A stretch of DNA of 64,000 bases from assembly GCF_001434255.1 (NCBI RefSeq), contig NZ_AZEY01000108.1, forward strand, positions 82,867-146,866. Reading direction: 5' to 3'. Of the stretch, positions 16,515 through 24,791 are shown piece by piece. Made by a program: the position numbers and the translations under genes. Below the pieces are notes generated by a model, which was given only the letters and a program-made list of their open reading frames with translations, ran no database searches and was not told the origin of the DNA. This stretch comes from Lentilactobacillus diolivorans DSM 14421. Lineage in GTDB: Bacteria; Bacillota; Bacilli; Lactobacillales; Lactobacillaceae. Each line of letters starts with the position of its first letter. Positions within the stretch are counted from its first letter, which is position 1.

Positions 16515-17315
16515 CTACTTTTCGTTTGGATGTTCCATTGACCCCTTGTTGCTTACTAACAATTTCTTTTTGAAAAATAGTCCTTGTTCGTAGATAAATA
16601 TAATGAAAATTAAAAACGTAATTATTATTCCGTATATGAGTAAGGCTGACCCCCATGGAGCAACCTTACTCATAATGGGCCCGCTTGGAACTAAATCTAT
16701 CCATGAATGGATCAAAACACTTAACCATATATCTTTTGAAATAATTCTGACAGCTACTAATATTAGTCCCATTGCAATAGCAAATATTACTTGCTGCAAT
16801 GTGCCTTCTAGTGGTTGCCCTCCCCAGAAGAAATTTGACAAATGCCAAAAGCCAAAAAGCAATGAAGAGATGATGCCTGAATAGGTCAGGGGTAAATTAC
16901 TTTTACTCAATATATTAAGTATTGCTTGAAAAAACATTCCTCTGAAAAGAAATTCCTCGAGCAGTGCTGACGATACAGCAATTAACAGAATTACTAAGAA
17001 ATTAGCTGAGTTTATTACAATGTGTATGTGGGTATAAATACCATTGAATGCAACAAAAATAAATAAAATTAGCAGTGCTGAAAGTGTAACTGCCCATCTA
17101 AGTTCTATCTTTTGTCTAATCTTTAACTTTGTGGTTTTAAAAATAAGATAGTACATAACTAGGAAAATAATGACCATTACACAATGAATTATTGCTAATT
17201 GAATAGTTAGCATCACATTTCCCGCTCTTAGGGCTGCACTGATCCAGAAAATACTAAATGATAAAAATGCAACAAACAACTGCTTGAATCCTTTGTTTAT
17301 TCTTGATCTTCCCAT
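16515..17315 (-). CDS. CPBP-family intramembrane metalloprotease (CAAX/Abi type)
   Basis: A protein of 266 residues with about eight hydrophobic helices. The three CPBP motifs are present: LLEEFLFRGMF (EExxxR), LLFGFWHLSNF (FxxxH) and SVLIHSWID (HxxxD). In lactobacilli such proteins often serve as bacteriocin immunity or peptide-processing partners and are controlled by LytTR-type quorum sensing. Here it follows a 22-codon peptide gene on the same strand and a LytTR-like direct repeat, inside an agr island, so it is likely an output of that system (inference). It ends SMEHPNEK, using the 17-base word also found at 2703. Confidence 0.85.
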   Translation of the reverse strand: MGRSRINKGFKQLFVAFLSFSIFWISAALRAGNVMLTIQLAIIHCVMVIIFLVMYYLIFKTTKLKIRQKIELRWAVTLSALLILFIFVAFNGIYTHIHIVINSANFLVILLIAVSSALLEEFLFRGMFFQAILNILSKSNLPLTYSGIISSLLFGFWHLSNFFWGGQPLEGTLQQVIFAIAMGLILVAVRIISKDIWLSVLIHSWIDLVPSGPIMSKVAPWGSALLIYGIIITFLIFIIFIYEQGLFFKKKLLVSNKGSMEHPNEK

Positions 17316-17343
17316 AATGTATTGTCCTCTGTAGGAGTCTTAT

Positions 17344-17412
17344 TTAAACGTGCGATTTTCCAAGCATAGCATCGGGTTGATCTTGTAACTTCAATACTGG
17401 GTTGTTGTTCAT
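17344..17412 (-). CDS. 22-residue peptide upstream of the CPBP protease
   Basis: ATG 17412 follows AAGAGGAGATAATCATT, a strong ribosome binding site, and encodes MNNNPVLKLQDQPDAMLGKS plus two residues, then stops. The CPBP gene starts 29 bases later behind its own site. There is no double-Gly, no Cys and no hydrophobic core, so it is neither a complete bacteriocin nor an AIP precursor. It may be a truncated bacteriocin leader or a coupling peptide. The strong translation signal is the main support. Confidence 0.4.
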   Translation of the reverse strand: MNNNPVLKLQDQPDAMLGKSHV

Positions 17413-17589
17413 AATGATTATCTCCTCTTTTTTATATTGCTGTTACCAACAATTAATGTAATCAGTTTAATGAATAAAGTCTTTCGGAATACCTTATATC
17501 ATTAGATACACATTAATTACTAAAAGCAACCAATGCTTGATTACGATTGTTACTTTACATCAGATAGATAGCTTCTTAAATACAGATAA

Positions 17590-17620
17590 CCTGAACGGTA
17601 TGATTATTACCATGAATGGT
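17590..17620 (-). promoter_or_regulatory. LytTR-type direct repeat (candidate operator)
   Basis: Minus-strand ACCATTCATGG and ACCGTTCAGG begin exactly 21 bp apart, the spacing of the paired sites used by AgrA/PlnC-type LytTR regulators. The second matches the published degenerate LytTR half-site. It lies upstream of the peptide-CPBP unit. The surrounding 17413-17783 region shows nothing else I can name. Confidence 0.5.
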
Positions 17621-17783
17621 TAAATTCAAACATAAGCAGTGGTTGGGCAAAGTGTAAGAAGATGATTCAAATTACCAATCACAGCTAATTTTTGGCCTTT
17701 CATTACTTTACTAATTTAAATGATTAGTATTTGTTTTATAATGCTTTGTGTTTCTACCTTAAATAACGATTGGAGATATACGA

Positions 17784-18131
17784 ATGGAAGAAAAGACTAT
17801 ACTACTGAATAATAAAAATAGTTCTCAACTAATTCAGATGAATAAATTATTGTTTGTTACAACGTCAATTCATGATCACTATCTAGACTTTATTACAAAA
17901 GATGAAACCTTGATTTCACAAGGAACTTTAAGGGAACTTGAAAATAAGTATTCTGAGCTTATTCGTTGTCATCGCCATATATTAGTAAATATCAATGCTA
18001 TTAAAAGTATCGATAAAAAATATCATCGAATTTATTTCTGGGAGAGTCAAAATATTCATTGTAACATCTCGAGACGACAATATATAAAAGTTTACTCTGC
18101 TTGGGAAAGACACGTACAAATGACTTTTTAA
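17784..18131 (+). CDS. Stand-alone LytTR DNA-binding regulator
   Basis: A protein of 115 residues consisting essentially of one LytTR domain (DHYLDFITKDETLISQGTL, then ELIRCHRHILVNINAIKSID and a C-terminal beta segment). It has no receiver domain. The start is ATG 17784 after GGAGATATACGA. Such lone LytTR proteins usually act on bacteriocin or competence promoters, sometimes with a membrane inhibitor. It lies between the divergent CPBP unit and agrB and may act on the direct repeat at 17590-17620, in place of or together with the AgrA-like regulator at 20235. Confidence 0.8.
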   Translation: MEEKTILLNNKNSSQLIQMNKLLFVTTSIHDHYLDFITKDETLISQGTLRELENKYSELIRCHRHILVNINAIKSIDKKYHRIYFWESQNIHCNISRRQYIKVYSAWERHVQMTF

Positions 18132-18237
18132 CTCATTGCCATTTAAAGCGCAGAATCAACCGCTCACGAAATATCTAATGCATTATACTCATACCGGTAT
18201 ATAATAACTACCAAAAGTATAAAGAAGGATTTAGCTC

Positions 18238-18846
18238 ATGAGCGTGTCCAAGTATCTGCTTAACAAGATTTTTGGTAATAGTTCTTTGTCTAAAGATCAG
18301 TATGACGTTGCTGATTATCATCTACAGACTCTACTTATAAATTTAAAGAAGTGTTTTATAGTTTATGTGATAGCTATTGTCGTTCATTCATTTTTACTTA
18401 CCCTATATGTCCACGCCGTTTTTGTAGTCTTCCGTAAGTATGCGGGTGGTTGGCATGCGGAAACGTCTAGGAATTGTACAGTAGTATCAGCACTTTTCTT
18501 TATACTTTTACCTAATTTTTTGTACAATTATGTTGCCAACATTAATATTGAGCTCATTATCGTGTTTCAAGTAATAGTATTAGTGATCGCAGCTAGATAT
18601 TCACCTGCAGATACTGAGAAAAATCCTTTATTCAGTAAAAGTCGAAGGAAGACAATGAAAGTAAGGGCAATTATATTTGTTCTGTTGTTAACACTTTTGT
18701 GTTTGCTGTTTTCTTCACTTGTACTGCGTGTTGCAATTTTAATTGGAGAACTTTCAGAATCTGTATTAATTACTCCGGCATTCTATAAATTGTTGGGAAG
18801 GAGTTATCGAAATTATGAAAAGTATGAAGTTAAAGAACCTAATTAG
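18238..18846 (+). CDS. agrB: AgrB-family autoinducing-peptide processing protease
   Basis: A protein of 202 residues, normal for the family, with five or six helices. The catalytic region reads FRKYAGGWHAETSRNCT, giving the conserved His and Cys of the membrane Cys protease, and RYSPADTEKNPL is the second AgrB signature. AgrB cuts the AgrD propeptide behind the ring and forms the thiolactone. AGAAGGA precedes the start and a TATAAT (18200-18205) with no -35 lies 33 bases upstream, as expected for an activator-dependent promoter. The agrD gene overlaps its 3' end by 32 bases. Confidence 0.92.
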   Translation: MSVSKYLLNKIFGNSSLSKDQYDVADYHLQTLLINLKKCFIVYVIAIVVHSFLLTLYVHAVFVVFRKYAGGWHAETSRNCTVVSALFFILLPNFLYNYVANINIELIIVFQVIVLVIAARYSPADTEKNPLFSKSRRKTMKVRAIIFVLLLTLLCLLFSSLVLRVAILIGELSESVLITPAFYKLLGRSYRNYEKYEVKEPN

Positions 18847-18940
18847 AAAATTTATTTTAAATACTGATTTTAGTTGCTTCCTATTCCTTTATGAGCCTAC
18901 AAATCCCGACTTGAAAAAACATGTTAGGAGATCAGAATGA
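18815..18940 (+). CDS. agrD: AgrD-like autoinducing peptide precursor
   Basis: 41 codons, starting inside agrB with GGAAGGAG 11 bases upstream. The layout is that of AgrD: an amphipathic N-terminal helix (MKSMKLKNLIRKFILN), a core TDFSCFLFL with one Cys followed by four hydrophobic residues, then an acidic/Pro tail YEPTNPDLKKH resembling the conserved C-terminal recognition motif. The predicted mature signal is a five-residue thiolactone ring Cys-Phe-Leu-Phe-Leu with a short N-terminal tail, the same ring size as the lam peptide of Lactiplantibacillus plantarum. Ring limits are inferred. Confidence 0.85.
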   Translation: MKSMKLKNLIRKFILNTDFSCFLFLYEPTNPDLKKHVRRSE

Positions 18941-20234
18941 TTAATAATATTCATGTAGATATAGAAGCTTTTTTTCAAATAGTTTTCTTAATTGTTGTTT
19001 ATTACCAGGTTAGTAACATTCGACCCCGCTTTTTTTTCTATCGCAATTCTATTCTTGGTAACGGTGTTGGGAAACGTTATTTTTAAGAATGCCTTCTTTA
19101 TATTTGTATTGCTGGCATTTTATTGGATTGGTCTCAAGAATGATCTGACAAAAAAAGATCCCTAGCTTTTTTTTATGCCGTCTATAGCCTTTCGTTTTTT
19201 AGCTTCATTGGTAATATATTTATTTCAATTAATCATCATTTTTTTCAAGGGAATTTGCTTTCGACTTTACTAGCTAGTTTTCTACCAATTCTGTTAAATT
19301 ATGTAATACTGAAGATATTTCACCCTAATTTCCAATTTCTAAAAGGCAACTATACATTTGGATTGGATCATTTGCTGATTTTTATTAACAGTTTCCTTTT
19401 TAGTCTTTGTTCATTACAATTCATCGGGTATTTTTATGAGGCTCATTATTCCAGCCTAGATTCTTAGGATATTTTCTCACATTTGGATTCATCGTTCTTC
19501 AGATATCTTTACTGATGTATTTAAGTCTCAAAATTCAGCTAATTCAACATACCCAGATTGAAAGTCTACGTGAAGAGCAGTTAAAACAGCTATCTCAATA
19601 TACTAATCAGATTGAAGGGCTGTACAATGATATTCGTGGAATTCGACATGACCATATCAATGTTATAAAGACCTTACAAAACAGTATAGAAGAACGAAAT
19701 TTAAAAGGTATTGAAGAAACATTTAACTCTGTAATCAAGAATTTTGGTGCTTCTTTGCAGGGAGAAAAATTTGCTATTACTTATCTTGATAAAGTGAAGA
19801 TTAGCGCTGTTAAAAGCCTATTAGCATCAAAATTGATTCAAGCTCAAACGGCGGGGATTCAGATAAATGTTGAAATTGATCAACCAGTTACAACTTGTTA
19901 CATCAATCTGTTAGACTATATTCGTATTTTATCTGTATTTCTCGATAATGCCATTGATGCCTCAAAACAGGCAGCTAATCCTATTTTGTCGATTGCCTTA
20001 ATTGTAGATAAGCCTAATCACGAAGAGATATTGGTAGTTAAAAATAATTGTAAAGAGACTACTATTGACAAACGAAAGATATTTGAACTAGGGTACTCAT
20101 CTAAAGGTAAGGGGCGGGGAATTGGTCTTGCAACGGTAAAAGGGTTATTAATTAAGCACCCTAATATAAATCTAGAGACGGAGTTTAAAAACCACTTTTT
20201 CACGCAGACGCTTGTCTTACAGGAGGAACCTTAA
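18937..20234 (+). pseudogene. AgrC-type histidine kinase, broken by three frameshifts
   Basis: The start ATG 18937 overlaps the agrD stop (ATGA) and follows AGGAG. The membrane part is split over three frames: an extra T in a T8 run at 19029-19036, one A too few in an A7 run near 19148, and a shift near 19445-19460 before PRFLGYFLTFG. The cytosolic half (from about 19515) is intact: GIRHDHINVIKTL holds the phospho-accepting His, FLDNAIDASKQA the N-box and GKGRGIGLATVK the G-box, an HPK10-type arrangement. As given, no full receptor can be made. Two of three shifts lie in homopolymers, so slippage or sequencing error is possible. Confidence 0.85.
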
Positions 20235-20978
20235 ATGAATATCTTTATTTTAGAAGATAATGTTATTCAACAGCAATATCTTCAGCATTTGGTTGAAAAT
20301 TATATTCTCAAGGCAGGTTATAAATACAGTGAGAATGTAATAATTACAACTTCGCGACCTGCAGAATTACTCACTAAAGTTACTGAGCATGTAAATTCAA
20401 ATGTTTATTTTTTAGATATACAAATAAAAGATGATCATAGAGCTGGATTGAAACTTGCGAAAAATATACGGGCTTTAGACCCATTTGGTTGGATAGTTTT
20501 TGTTACTACACACTCTGAGTTTCTTCCAATCACTTATCAATATAAGTTAACTGCGCTGGATTTTATTGAAAAAGATCTTGGCGAGCAAGACTTTGGTGTC
20601 AGAGTTAACGAATGCCTAGATATCGCGTATTCTAAGGAAAAAATTTCGAAATCAGATGACATATTCGTATTCGACAATCAACACTCAAGATTTCAGATTC
20701 CATTTGCTGACATTTTATATTTTGAGACAACTGAACTCACACATAAAATTCGACTTGTGACACTGACAAAACATAGTGAATTTTATGCAAATCTTAATGA
20801 CATCGAACGGATGGATGATCGCTTATTTAAGTGTCATAAATCTTATGTAGTAAATATTAATAATATACGTCGTGTAGATAAAAAAATAAAAACAATTTTT
20901 TTCGATCATGATTCTGAAAGCTGCTTGGTATCTCGTAATAAGTTGAAGCCGCTTCTGAAATTATTATCATATAATTAA
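20235..20978 (+). CDS. agrA: AgrA-type response regulator with LytTR domain
   Basis: A protein of 247 residues, starting immediately after the kinase stop with AGGAGG upstream. The receiver spans 1-125, with the acidic pocket ILED near the start and the phosphorylated Asp in YFLDIQIKDD. The LytTR DNA-binding domain spans about 140-245 (IPFADILYFETTELTHKIRL, FKCHKSYVVNINNIRRVDKK). By homology it would activate the agrBD promoter and targets with paired repeats. With the kinase broken, its phosphorylation state depends on another kinase or on a corrected sequence. Confidence 0.92.
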   Translation: MNIFILEDNVIQQQYLQHLVENYILKAGYKYSENVIITTSRPAELLTKVTEHVNSNVYFLDIQIKDDHRAGLKLAKNIRALDPFGWIVFVTTHSEFLPITYQYKLTALDFIEKDLGEQDFGVRVNECLDIAYSKEKISKSDDIFVFDNQHSRFQIPFADILYFETTELTHKIRLVTLTKHSEFYANLNDIERMDDRLFKCHKSYVVNINNIRRVDKKIKTIFFDHDSESCLVSRNKLKPLLKLLSYN

Positions 20979-21028
20979 ATCGTTTTATGTACCTGTTTTA
21001 AGTGGTTTCGCTGAGTGCTAAGGGCAGT

Positions 21029-21248
21029 TTAAAAATGTTTTTTACAAATGACTCCTTTCCATACTTCCGTGCTTGGGCTAATTTTTTCAAGTAATAGTAT
21101 TTTTAGACGCAAACTTTCAAATTAGTTGTGGCTAAACATGCCACGCTTAATAAATTTCAATTTGGTATTTTGCTCCTCAACCGATCCGTTAGAATACTCT
21201 CGAAAAATAATTGCATTCTGAATTGCTGTGGCTGGATGTTCCATTGCA
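21029..21248 (-). pseudogene. C-terminal remnant of an ISL3-family transposase
   Basis: The minus strand reads AIIFREYSNGSVEEQNTKLK followed by FIKRGMFSHN, a stop and then FESLRLKILLLEK. This matches the ISL3 end YSNG-x-x-E-x-x-N-x-K-x-K-x-x-KR. The rest of the gene is absent. Confidence 0.65.
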
Positions 21249-21448
21249 CTCTAAATCCACTACCACCTTTTTTCACAAGAAAAGCCCCACAATCACTAGA
21301 CTTACTTGTCTAACAATTGTGGGACACTTCAAGATCCCTGTTGTTGGGTTATGCTCTATTTACTTGAATATTAAAATCAAAATCATCATTATTTTAATGC
21401 TTTTAACCTATCCAAGACCTGTTACCGAAATGACCACAGTTTTTCCAA

Positions 21449-21697
21449 GTGGTTAAATCAACCGGAGACGGCAATTCCCCAGCAGCCAAGCAGGCCGATT
21501 TTGAATGCCAACTGCGCTTGAAGACGTTGGCCGCCATGCGTGAAATCGATCAACCTACCGCTTTATTAGCTGATTTACTGACCGATCGGTATATTCGCCA
21601 CTTAACCATTCCACAAACGGTGGCTGATTTATCTACCAAGTACCATCAGGGTTATCTCGCCGGACTGTTAACCGATATCAAAACCGGGCCTTATTAA
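21449..21697 (+). CDS. Hypothetical protein fragment in the island
   Basis: 82 codons from GTG 21449, product hydrophilic and helical (LRLKTLAAMREIDQPTALLA, TIPQTVADLSTKYHQGYLAG). The base composition is richer in G+C than the agr genes next to it. It overlaps the start of the IS1380-like remnant. I do not recognise the family; it may be a plasmid or transposon accessory protein or part of one. Confidence 0.3.
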   Translation: MVKSTGDGNSPAAKQADFECQLRLKTLAAMREIDQPTALLADLLTDRYIRHLTIPQTVADLSTKYHQGYLAGLLTDIKTGPY

Positions 21698-21879
21698 TCT
21701 TTGCCTATGCCTGCCCGCGTGACTTGTCGGTTAACATGTTGCGATTACGGCTGTTTAAAATAGCTGGGAAAGTCGTCCGCAGCGGGCGCAAAATCCAGCT
21801 GAAATTAAGCACCCATCATGTTTATCGAAACCTGTTTTACCAATTGCTAGCCCAGATTCAAGCTCTGGGTTACTCATAA
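21691..21879 (+). pseudogene. C-terminal remnant of an IS1380/IS4-type transposase
   Basis: The 63 codons read LLIFAYACPRDLSVNMLRLR followed by LFKIAGKVVRSGRKIQLKLS and end QIQALGYS. This resembles the last helix pair of IS1380 transposases (R-x-R-L-x-x-IAG-x-VVR-x-x-R). No start and no catalytic residues remain. Confidence 0.55.
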
Positions 21880-22020
21880 TAGCGTATTGAGGGCTGAGCT
21901 AACTTAAAAAATTGATTCCTTTAACACCAAGGGAAAAGTGCACCCAAAATTTAGAAAAGCCACGTTAAGTTATCCCCCAGAATGGCCGAAGTGTCGCTAA
22001 AGTGATCATTAAGGTCAAAG

Positions 22021-22066
22021 ATAGCCAATCCTTTTAACGAAACCGTTAAAAGGATTGGCTATTTTG
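22021..22066. terminator. Strong hairpin terminator at the island's right end
   Basis: ATAGCCAATCCTTTTAACG pairs perfectly with its reverse complement across a 4-base loop, followed by TTTT. Confidence 0.75.
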
Positions 22067-22084
22067 AAGCTATGAATAATTCGG

Positions 22085-22180
22085 GGTTTATTATAAACTT
22101 TTTGATAATGAGTTTTTGAAAACTCAAAACCCGGTTAAATCAACCTAATCAAAGTATAGCGAAACCTTTCCAAAAACTAT
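22085..22180 (-). repeat. Right 96-bp inverted repeat
   Basis: An exact reverse complement of 15749-15844, including the GAGTTTTTGAAAACTC palindrome. No recombinase gene lies next to this copy. Confidence 0.8.
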
Positions 22181-22220
22181 TGTCTAGTGGTGTCATAACC
22201 TGAAATAATGATTCTTTCAA

Positions 22221-22757
22221 TTAGTCTATAACCCGGCTTAAGGTATATGCTTTTTCACAAATTTCATAGACCAAATCATATTCATGATCAATTAACGGTT
22301 GGTATTTATGGGTTGATTTTATCATTCGGTGTTTAAAAACCGGATAGGGTAGAATCCAGCCAACGAGCCCAACTGTCCCTAAAACAACCATCCCAATTGT
22401 GTATCCGGCGTCATTGGCAAAAACTGATCCGGCTACAAAAGCAGTCCCGATAAGGCCAATGATACTTGCAACAATTGTGGGTGAAAGTGTTTTTAATCTT
22501 TCAAGTTTTTCAATATTTGCCATCTTTGACTCAAATTTACGCTGAAGCCGTTTTAATTCAGTCTGATTAATCAGCTTTCGATCACGTTTCATTTTTAGTA
22601 GTGTCTTGTCATGATGTTCTTTACCAGCACTTTTTCGTTCAATCTGCCACCCAAAATTAGGGTAAGCGTCGGAGTAAATATCAACATATTTTTTATCAAT
22701 TAGGATGTCACGGTGTTCATAGCCGATAAAATGTTTACTCATCATTAGTCTCGCCAA
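22221..22757 (-). CDS. Two-helix membrane protein with basic N-terminal domain
   Basis: A protein of 178 residues; the start could also be Met5 or Met6. Residues 1-90 are charged and helical (KSAGKEHHDKTLLKMKRDRK, KRLQRKFESKMANIEKLERL), probably coiled coil. Two hydrophobic segments follow (IVASIIGLIGTAFVAGSVFA and IGMVVLGTVGLVGWILPYPV), then a short cytosolic end with several acidic residues. No family recognised. It is transcribed toward the island's right repeat and stands alone. Confidence 0.6.
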   Translation of the reverse strand: MARLMMSKHFIGYEHRDILIDKKYVDIYSDAYPNFGWQIERKSAGKEHHDKTLLKMKRDRKLINQTELKRLQRKFESKMANIEKLERLKTLSPTIVASIIGLIGTAFVAGSVFANDAGYTIGMVVLGTVGLVGWILPYPVFKHRMIKSTHKYQPLIDHEYDLVYEICEKAYTLSRVID

Positions 22758-22878
22758 TCTGTATAGGATTTACAACCTATAAAAAATAGGTTGCAGCTTG
22801 TAGTTCCATATTACCGGAAAGAATTTGATTTGTTGTTTGAAAAATGTTAATTATTAAAGAAGGTGTCTTTATTAGAAA

Positions 22879-23925
22879 CTAATGATCCGAGTTATTGTCG
22901 GGCAGCCAAACGGTAAATTTGCTGCCGTGGCCGACCTGGCTTTCAACACTAATCGTGCCGTTCATTAATCTAACAATTCGATTAACGAGCGCTAATCCTA
23001 ATCCATTTCCACTTTGAGAATGTGAGGTATCCCCCTGATAAAATTTATCGAAGATTCGGTTGATTGTGTCTTGATCCATTCCCTCACCAGTATCGGCTAT
23101 CGAAACTTCAATCCCGTCAGCTACGATTTTAGCTTTAATTGAGACACTTTGACCTGCCAAAGTGAATTTAAAAGCATTGCTCAACAGATTCTGCCAAACA
23201 ATGTTCATCATCTCGGTATCTGCTGTCACCTGCAGATTATCTGGAATATCAACTTTGAGTGAAATCTGGCCGGCTTCCCATATGGATTCAAACGTCAATG
23301 TTGTCTCAACGAGTTGACGACTGACGTTATAAGTTGACATTGTTGGATGAATTGCTTGATTTTCAATTTTGTTTAACTTTAGAACATTAGTGATTAAGGT
23401 GGCCATTTTGTCAGTTTCATCAATAATTATTTGGATATATTGATCAGTCTGCGGATGGGAGTTGTTTGAATTGTTTTGAAGCGCATTTGCGTAGCTTTTG
23501 ATAACGGCCAGCGGAGCTTTAAATTCATGAGAAACGTTTGCAATAAAGTCGTTCTTTAAGGTTTCGGTGGATCCTAGTTCGGCTACCATTGTATTGAAAT
23601 CTTCAAACAAATTATCAATCTCAGTGGGATTTTTAGATGAATGAATTGGTTGTAAATAAATTGAAAAATCACCCTTGGTAACTGATTTGGCAGCTTTGCT
23701 TAATCGAGCAAGCGGAACATCAAATGAAATGTGTTTTTGATAAGCAATGATTCCGATAAAGATTGCTGACACTACAATCCAGTATAAAACGTACCATTTA
23801 AGGTAGCTGCTGCCAATATTACGGGAATTGTTTCCATATAAGAATATTGGTAATGTTGCGAAGAAAACAAAAATGACGAAGGTACCCAAATATCCAGCAA
23901 TTGAAATGTTTCGCTGCTTTCTCAT
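22879..23925 (-). CDS. Sensor histidine kinase of a two-component system
   Basis: A protein of 348 residues. It has two membrane helices (about 10-30 and 45-62) with only a short external loop, a HAMP-like linker (FDVPLARLSKAAKSVTKGDF), then the H-box FIANVSHEFKAPLAVIKSY with the phosphorylated His, the N-box WQNLLSNAFKFT, the G1 box DTGEGM and GNGLGLALVNRIV. Such small loops are typical of intramembrane-sensing kinases that detect cell-envelope stress or antimicrobial peptides. The start overlaps the regulator gene by 4 bases. Confidence 0.92.
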   Translation of the reverse strand: MRKQRNISIAGYLGTFVIFVFFATLPIFLYGNNSRNIGSSYLKWYVLYWIVVSAIFIGIIAYQKHISFDVPLARLSKAAKSVTKGDFSIYLQPIHSSKNPTEIDNLFEDFNTMVAELGSTETLKNDFIANVSHEFKAPLAVIKSYANALQNNSNNSHPQTDQYIQIIIDETDKMATLITNVLKLNKIENQAIHPTMSTYNVSRQLVETTLTFESIWEAGQISLKVDIPDNLQVTADTEMMNIVWQNLLSNAFKFTLAGQSVSIKAKIVADGIEVSIADTGEGMDQDTINRIFDKFYQGDTSHSQSGNGLGLALVNRIVRLMNGTISVESQVGHGSKFTVWLPDNNSDH

Positions 23926-24593
23926 TTTAAGACCACCTTATATCCTAATCCGTGGACAGTTACAATTTTGAATGCATCAAAAGTTGCAAACTTAGTTCTA
24001 ATCTTTATGATATACACATCCACAGCTCGTAAACTAGTTGTGCTGTCAATTCCCCAAAACTCGTCTAATAATTGTGATCGCGAGAACGTTTTATTTGGGT
24101 AAGAGAGCAGTTTGAATAGAATATTAAATTCACGAACAGTCATTGGAATATCTTGTTGGCCAATAACAACACTCATTGAATCCGCATTCATTACCAGATT
24201 ATCAATGCTTAGCTGGCGATCATTAGCAATATTTGCTCGCTTTAACAGGGCAGTCACCCGCATTAGCAGTTCTTCCATGTCAATTGGTTTGACCATGTAA
24301 TCGTCAATCCCAGATTCATAGCCACGTCGTTTGGATTGAATGTCGTCGCGCGCGGTGACAAACAGAATTGGGATTCCTGGATTGATTTCACGGACATTTT
24401 TGGCAAACTCAAATCCATCAATGTTTGGCATCATGATATCTGAGATAATGAGATCGAACAATTGGTTATACATCTTGTCATAAGCGTCTTGCACACTTAA
24501 GACCCCTTGAGCTGATTGACCGTGGTTATTCAAATAGATGCAACCGATTTGGTTGAACTGAGGATCGTCCTCGACAACTAAAATATTCGCCAT
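23922..24593 (-). CDS. OmpR-family response regulator
   Basis: 223 residues from ATG 24593 (MANILVVEDDPQ); an upstream in-frame GTG or ATG would add residues before the receiver and is unlikely. The receiver has the acidic VVEDD and the phosphorylated Asp in DLIISDIMMP, with Lys in YMVKPID. The winged helix (about 125-223) has TVREFNILFKLL and SLRAVDVYIIKIRTKF. It is first in the two-gene operon. Its targets are unknown; the divergent acyltransferase gene 200 bases away is a candidate. Confidence 0.92.
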   Translation of the reverse strand: MANILVVEDDPQFNQIGCIYLNNHGQSAQGVLSVQDAYDKMYNQLFDLIISDIMMPNIDGFEFAKNVREINPGIPILFVTARDDIQSKRRGYESGIDDYMVKPIDMEELLMRVTALLKRANIANDRQLSIDNLVMNADSMSVVIGQQDIPMTVREFNILFKLLSYPNKTFSRSQLLDEFWGIDSTTSLRAVDVYIIKIRTKFATFDAFKIVTVHGLGYKVVLK

Positions 24594-24791
24594 ATATAAA
24601 TCAAACTCCCTTACTGTAAGAATTGATACCATTATGGGCCTATTGTTCGATCTAACACAATGGATTTATTGATGTTGTTTACCAATTAACATTTCTCAAA
24701 CATTTTATAAACAACGGCTTAACACTTCTTTTGTAAAGTTAGTGCAATCTCAAACAACGAGCTAACTGACAAATTTAAAGGAGTGCAAATT

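Larger units (their letters stand above)
15749..22180. mobile_element. Island with 96-bp perfect inverted repeats carrying an agr-type quorum-sensing locus
   Basis: The ends (15749-15844 and 22085-22180) are exact reverse complements. Inside are a resolvase gene directly behind the left end, a CPBP protease unit, a LytTR regulator, agrB-agrD-kinase-regulator, an ISL3-like and an IS1380-like transposase remnant and a hypothetical gene. No target duplication was found and no intact transposase exists. It is either a decayed composite element or a segment bounded by two recombination sites. Confidence 0.65.

Noticed and set aside
16603..16884. Plus-strand frame opposite the CPBP protease
   Set aside because: Antisense shadow; the minus-strand gene shows all three protease motifs.
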